The notes beneath the pieces are model-generated. The model made no database searches. It was not told the origin of the DNA and saw only the letters and a list, made by a program, of their open reading frames with translations. Made by a program: the position numbers and the translations under genes. From Zeus faber (Eukaryota; Chordata; Actinopteri; Zeiformes; Zeidae), in the NCBI GenBank assembly GCA_960531495.1, contig OY482866.1, forward strand, positions 1,488,001-1,552,000: a DNA stretch of 64,000 nt, written 5' to 3'. This document shows positions 59,966 through 64,000 of this stretch, one piece after another. Numbering within the stretch: the first letter of the stretch is position 1; every line of letters begins with the position of its first letter.

Positions 59966-62567
59966 ACATGGGCCTAAAACTGTCTGAACTGACAGAAGCG
60001 TTTAAGCAATTCCCCTTTTCGACGTTTAAATCGGCTGAAAATGCGTTTTTTCCCACATGTGCACAAAATGATGAAAATGACCATAACTCGACAAATACAT
60101 GTTAGATGGGCCTAAAACTGTTTGACAAACAACACTTTAGCAGCATATACTAGTTCACCATTGTATTTAAACTGTCTGACACTGTCACACAGAGTAATGA
60201 CTGAAGCGTTTAACCAATTCCCCTTTTCGACGTTTAAATCGGCTGAAAATGCGTTTTTTCCCACATGTGCACACTATGATGAAAATGATCCTAACTCGAC
60301 AAATACATGTTAGATGGGCCTAAAACTGGTTGACAAACAACACTTTATCAGCATATACTAGTTCACCATTGTATTTAAACTGTCTGAAACTGTCACACAG
60401 AGTAATGACTGAAGCGTTTAAGCAATTCCCCTTTTCGACGTTTAAATCGGCTGAAAATGCGTTTTTTCCCACATGTGCACACAATGATGAAAATGATCAT
60501 AACTCCACAAATACATGTTAGATGGGCCTAGAAATCTGTGAGAAACACTTAAGAAGCACATAATAGTTCATCATATTAATTAAATTTCTATGCTGTACTG
60601 CAGCATTCTGAATCATTCACCTCTGAAGAGACAATGGTTCGGTGTTTCTCTAATTCAGCTAGACAGCAAACCGTCACAAGTTCGGAAAATGATCATAACT
60701 CCAGAAATACATTTTAGATGGGCATAGAAATCTGAGAGAAAAACTTAGGAAGCACATAATAGTTCATCACATTAATTAAATTTCAATGCTGTACTGCAGC
60801 ATTCTGAATCATTCACCTCTGAAGAGACAATGGTTCGGTGTTTCTCTAATTCAGCTAGACAGCAAACCGTCCAATGTTCTGAAAATGCTCATACCTCGAC
60901 AAATACATGTTAGATGGGCCTAAAACTGTTTGACAAACAACACTTTAGCAGCATATACTAGTTCACCATTGTATTTAAACTGTCTGACACTGTCACACAG
61001 AGTAATGACTGAAGCGTTTAACCAATTCCCCTTTTCGACGTTTAAATCGGCTGAAAATGCGTTTTTTCCCACATGTGCACACAATGATGAAAATGGTCAT
61101 AACTCCACAAATACATGTTAGATGGGCCTAGAAATCTGTGAGAAACACTTAAGAAGCACATAATAGTTCATCATATTAATTAAATTTCTATGCTGTACTG
61201 CAGCATTCTGAATCATTCACCTCTGAAGAGACAATGGTTCGGTGTTTCTCTAATTCAGCTAGACAGCAAACCGTCACAAGTTCTGAAAATGCTCATACCT
61301 CAACAAATACATGTTGTATGGGCCTAAAACTGTTTGACAAACAACGCTTTAGCAGCATATACTAGTTCACCATTGTATTTAAACTGTCTGACACTGTCAC
61401 ACAGAGTAATGACTGAAGCGTTTAACCAATTCCCCTTTTTGACGTTTAAATCGGCTGAAAATGCGTTTTTTCCCACATGTGCACCAAATGATGAAAATGA
61501 CCATAACTCGACAAATACATGTTAGATGGGCCTAAAACTGTTTGACAAACAACACTTTAGCAGCATATACTAGTTCACCATTGTATTTAAACTGTCTGAC
61601 ACTGTCAGTCAGAGTAATGACTGAAGCGTTTAACCAATTCCCCTTTTCGACGTTTAAATCGGCTGAAAATGCGTTTTTTTCCCACATGTGCACACTATGA
61701 TGAGAATGATCCTAACTCGACAAATACATGTTAGATGGGCTAAAACTGGTTGACAAACAACACTTTAGCAGCATATTAGTATATCACCATTGTATTTAAA
61801 CTGTCTGAAACTGTCACACAGAGTAATGACTGAAGCGTTTAACCAATTCCCCTTTTCGACGTTTAAATCGGCTGAAAATGCGTTTTTCCCCACATGTGCA
61901 CATAATGATGAAAATGATCATAACTCGACAAATACATGTTAGATGGGCCTAAAACTGTTTGACAAACAACACTTTAGCATCATATACTAGTTCACCATTG
62001 TATTTAAACTGTCTGACACTGTCACACAGAGTAATGACTGAAGCGTTTAAGCAATTCCCCTTTTCGACGTTTAAATCGGCTGAAAATGCTTTTTTTCCCA
62101 CATGTGCACATAATGATGAAAATGACCATAACTCGACAAATACATGTTAGATGGGCCTAAAACTGTTTGACAAACAACGCTTTAGCAGCATATACTAGTT
62201 CACCATTGTATTTAAACTGTCTGACACTGTCACACAGAGTAATGACTGAAGCGTTTAACCAATTCCCCTTTTCGACGTTTAAATCGGCTGAAAATGCGTT
62301 TTTTCCCACATGTGCACATAATGATGAAAATGATCATAACTCGACAAATACATGTTAGATGGGCCTAAAACTGTTTGACAAACAACACTTTAGCAGCATA
62401 TACTAGTTCACCATTGTATTTAAACTGTCTGACACTGTCACACAGAGTAATGACTGAAGCGTTTAACCAATTCCCCTTTTCGACGTTGAAATCGGCTGAA
62501 AATGCGTTTTTTCCCACATGTGCACACAATGATGAAAATGATCATAACTCGACAAATACATGTTACA
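59966..62567 (-). repeat. Inverted satellite array, divergent subfamily with 208-bp monomers
   Basis: From ~59966 the same modules run on the minus strand. The A-type monomer is 208 bp here (60122 to 60330; 61959 to 62167 to 62375). It carries consistent differences from the main array: GGGGAATTG at the core, CATGTGCACA, and CATCTAACATG at the module joint. B/C-type modules occur at ~60540-60900 and ~61130-61320. These variants resemble the first, most divergent modules at the far left of the main array more than H1-H3. Confidence 0.93.
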
Positions 62568-63255
62568 AAAAAAGAAAGATTTAAAGATAGAATAAAAGAA
62601 AGATTGAAAGAAAGATTGAAAAAAGAAAGAAAGATTGAAAGATTGAAAGAAATATTGAAAGACAGAAAGATTGAAAGAAACAATGAAAGAAAGATTGAAA
62701 GATTAAAAGAAAGAATGAAAGAAAGATTGAAAGAAAGATTGAAAGAAACATTGAAAGAAAGATTGAAAGAAAGAAAGATTGAAAGAAAGAATGAAAAAAA
62801 GATTGAAATAAAGAATGAAAGAAAGATTGAAAGAAAGATAGAAAGAAAGATTGAAAGATTGAAAGAAAGATTGAAAAAAAGATTGAAAGACTGAAAGAAA
62901 GAATGAAAGAAAGATTGAAAGATTAAACAATTGAAAGAAAGTTTGCAAGAAAGATTGAAAAAAGAAAGATTGAAAGAAAGAATGAAAGAAAGATTGAAAG
63001 ATAGATGGAAAGAAAGATTGAAAGAAAGAAAGATTGAAAGAATAACAAAAGAAAGATTGAAAGATTGGAAGAAATATTGAAAGATAGAAAAATTGAAAGA
63101 AAGAAAGATTGAAAGAAAGATTGAAAGATTGAAAGAAAGAATGAAAGAAAGATTGAAAGATTGAAATATTGAAAGAAAGAATGAAAGAAAGATTGAAAGA
63201 TTGAAAGATTGAAATAAAGATTGAAAGTTTGAAAGAAAGATTGAAAGAAACATTT
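62568..63255. repeat. GAAA/GATT simple-sequence array, right copy (part 1)
   Basis: It abuts the inverted satellite directly at 'acatgttacaaaaaaagaaag'. It has the same words as 1-7110, including the marker 'taaacaattgaaagaaag' at ~62925 and 'agatagatggaaagaaag' at ~62999. Long open frames here are artefacts. Confidence 0.95.
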
Positions 63256-63478
63256 ACGGGGACGGTAGCTCAGGAGGTAGAGCTGGTCGTCTAGTAATCT
63301 AAAGGTCGCTGGTTCGATCCCAGGCTCCTCCTGCTAGCATGCTGTAGTGTCCTTGAGCAAGAAACTTAACCCCTAATTGCTCCTGATGGCTGCGTCCGTC
63401 GGTGTTTGAATAATTGTAAGTCGCTTTGGATAAAAGCGTCTGCTAAATGACTAAAAATGTAAATGTAAAAAATGTAAA
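63256..63478 (+). mobile_element. tRNA-derived SINE (fish type)
   Basis: The head (about 63258-63330) is tRNA-like, with a box A TAGCTCAGGAGG at 63266-63277 and a box B GGTTCGATCCC at 63311-63321, the internal RNA polymerase III promoter. The middle contains 'gtgtccttgagcaag', and the 3' end 'gtcgctttggataaaagcgt' followed by 'ctgctaaatgac' and AAATGT tail repeats. That 3' end is shared by many fish SINEs with L2-type LINEs. It splits the GAAAGATT array. Flanking 'attta' on both sides may be a short target duplication. Confidence 0.88.
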
Positions 63479-64000
63479 TTTAAAGAAAGAAAGATTGAAA
63501 GAAACATTGAAAGAAAGATTGAAAGATTGAAAGAAAGATTGAAAGAAAGAATGAAAGAAAGATTGAACGATTGAAATATTGAAATAAAGAATGAAAGTTT
63601 GAAAGAAAGATTAAAAGAAAGATTTAAAGAAAGAAAGATTGAAAGATTGAAAGAAGGAATGAATGAAAGATTGAAAGAATGATTGAAAGATTGAAGGAAA
63701 GAATGAAAGAAAGATTGAAAGAAAAATTGAAAGAAAGATTGAAAGAAAGATTGAAAGACTGAAGGAAAGAATGAAAGAAAGATGGAAAGAAAGATGGAAA
63801 GAAAGATTGACAGAAAGAAAGATTGAAAGAAATATTGACAGAAAGATTGAAAGATTGAAAGAAAGAATGAAAGAAAGATTGAAAGATTGAAGGATTGAAA
63901 GATTGAAAGAAAGAATGAAAGAAAGACTGAAAGATTGAAAGAAAAATTGAAAGATTGAAAGATTGAAAGAAAGATTGAAAGTTTGAAAGACAGATTGAAA
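63479..64000. repeat. GAAA/GATT simple-sequence array, right copy (part 2)
   Basis: It continues the array after the SINE and runs to the window edge, with the same word composition as the left array. Confidence 0.95.

Noticed and set aside
33427-62560. CENP-B box in the satellite modules
   Set aside because: The core 'ttcgacgtttaaatcgg' superficially resembles it, but conserved positions of the box do not match.
63258-63330. Functional tRNA gene
   Set aside because: Box A and B are present, but the sequence continues into a SINE body and 3' tail and lacks clean acceptor-stem pairing; it is the SINE head.

Overview
This is a gene-poor, repeat-dominated vertebrate nuclear window, most likely from a teleost fish. 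The clues are a fish-type tRNA-derived SINE, a Ty3/gypsy element resembling sushi-ichi, a Tx1-group LINE, an ERV1-like endogenous retrovirus with fish-type pol, and long satellite arrays. I see no intact host protein-coding gene. Almost every long open frame is either simple sequence (the GAAAGATT arrays) or part of a decayed transposon.

Layout: 1-7110 is a GAAA/GATT simple-sequence array with its own ~0.8 kb higher-order pattern. 7301-9704 is an internally deleted sushi-like LTR retrotransposon with a 5-bp target duplication and a visible self-priming site. 9705-16150 is mostly unassigned DNA holding a last-exon-like fragment, a foldback element (12623-13033) and an eroded multi-exon gene related to a multi-copy fish SGNH-hydrolase-like family. 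16150-16850 is a remnant of one endogenous retrovirus. 17000-18160 and 27130-27810 are copies of one interspersed repeat, and between them lies a second, much more complete retrovirus on the minus strand (LTR ~26546-26880, tRNA-Trp primer site, gag, pro, RT, RNase H, integrase, env scraps at 18171-18866, no 3' LTR seen). 28960-29871 is a hAT remnant. 29872-33380 is unassigned.

33385-53510 is a ~20 kb satellite array built from modules of 206, 252 and 196 bp that share their ends and are assembled into higher-order repeats (2436 bp, then two near-identical 4420-bp copies). A Tx1-like LINE (53511-58939) interrupts the array without a target-site duplication and with ~14-17 bp of satellite missing. 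The array resumes to ~59965, then flips orientation and changes subfamily (208-bp monomers) to 62567. There it abuts a second GAAAGATT array, into which a SINE has inserted (63256-63478).

Functionally, the window reads as heterochromatin-like DNA in which selfish elements nest in and amplify with satellites. The clearest items for follow-up are the modular higher-order satellite with its inversion, the LINE sitting inside it, the self-priming signature of the sushi-like element, and the retrovirus gag-pol arrangement with an in-frame UAG.
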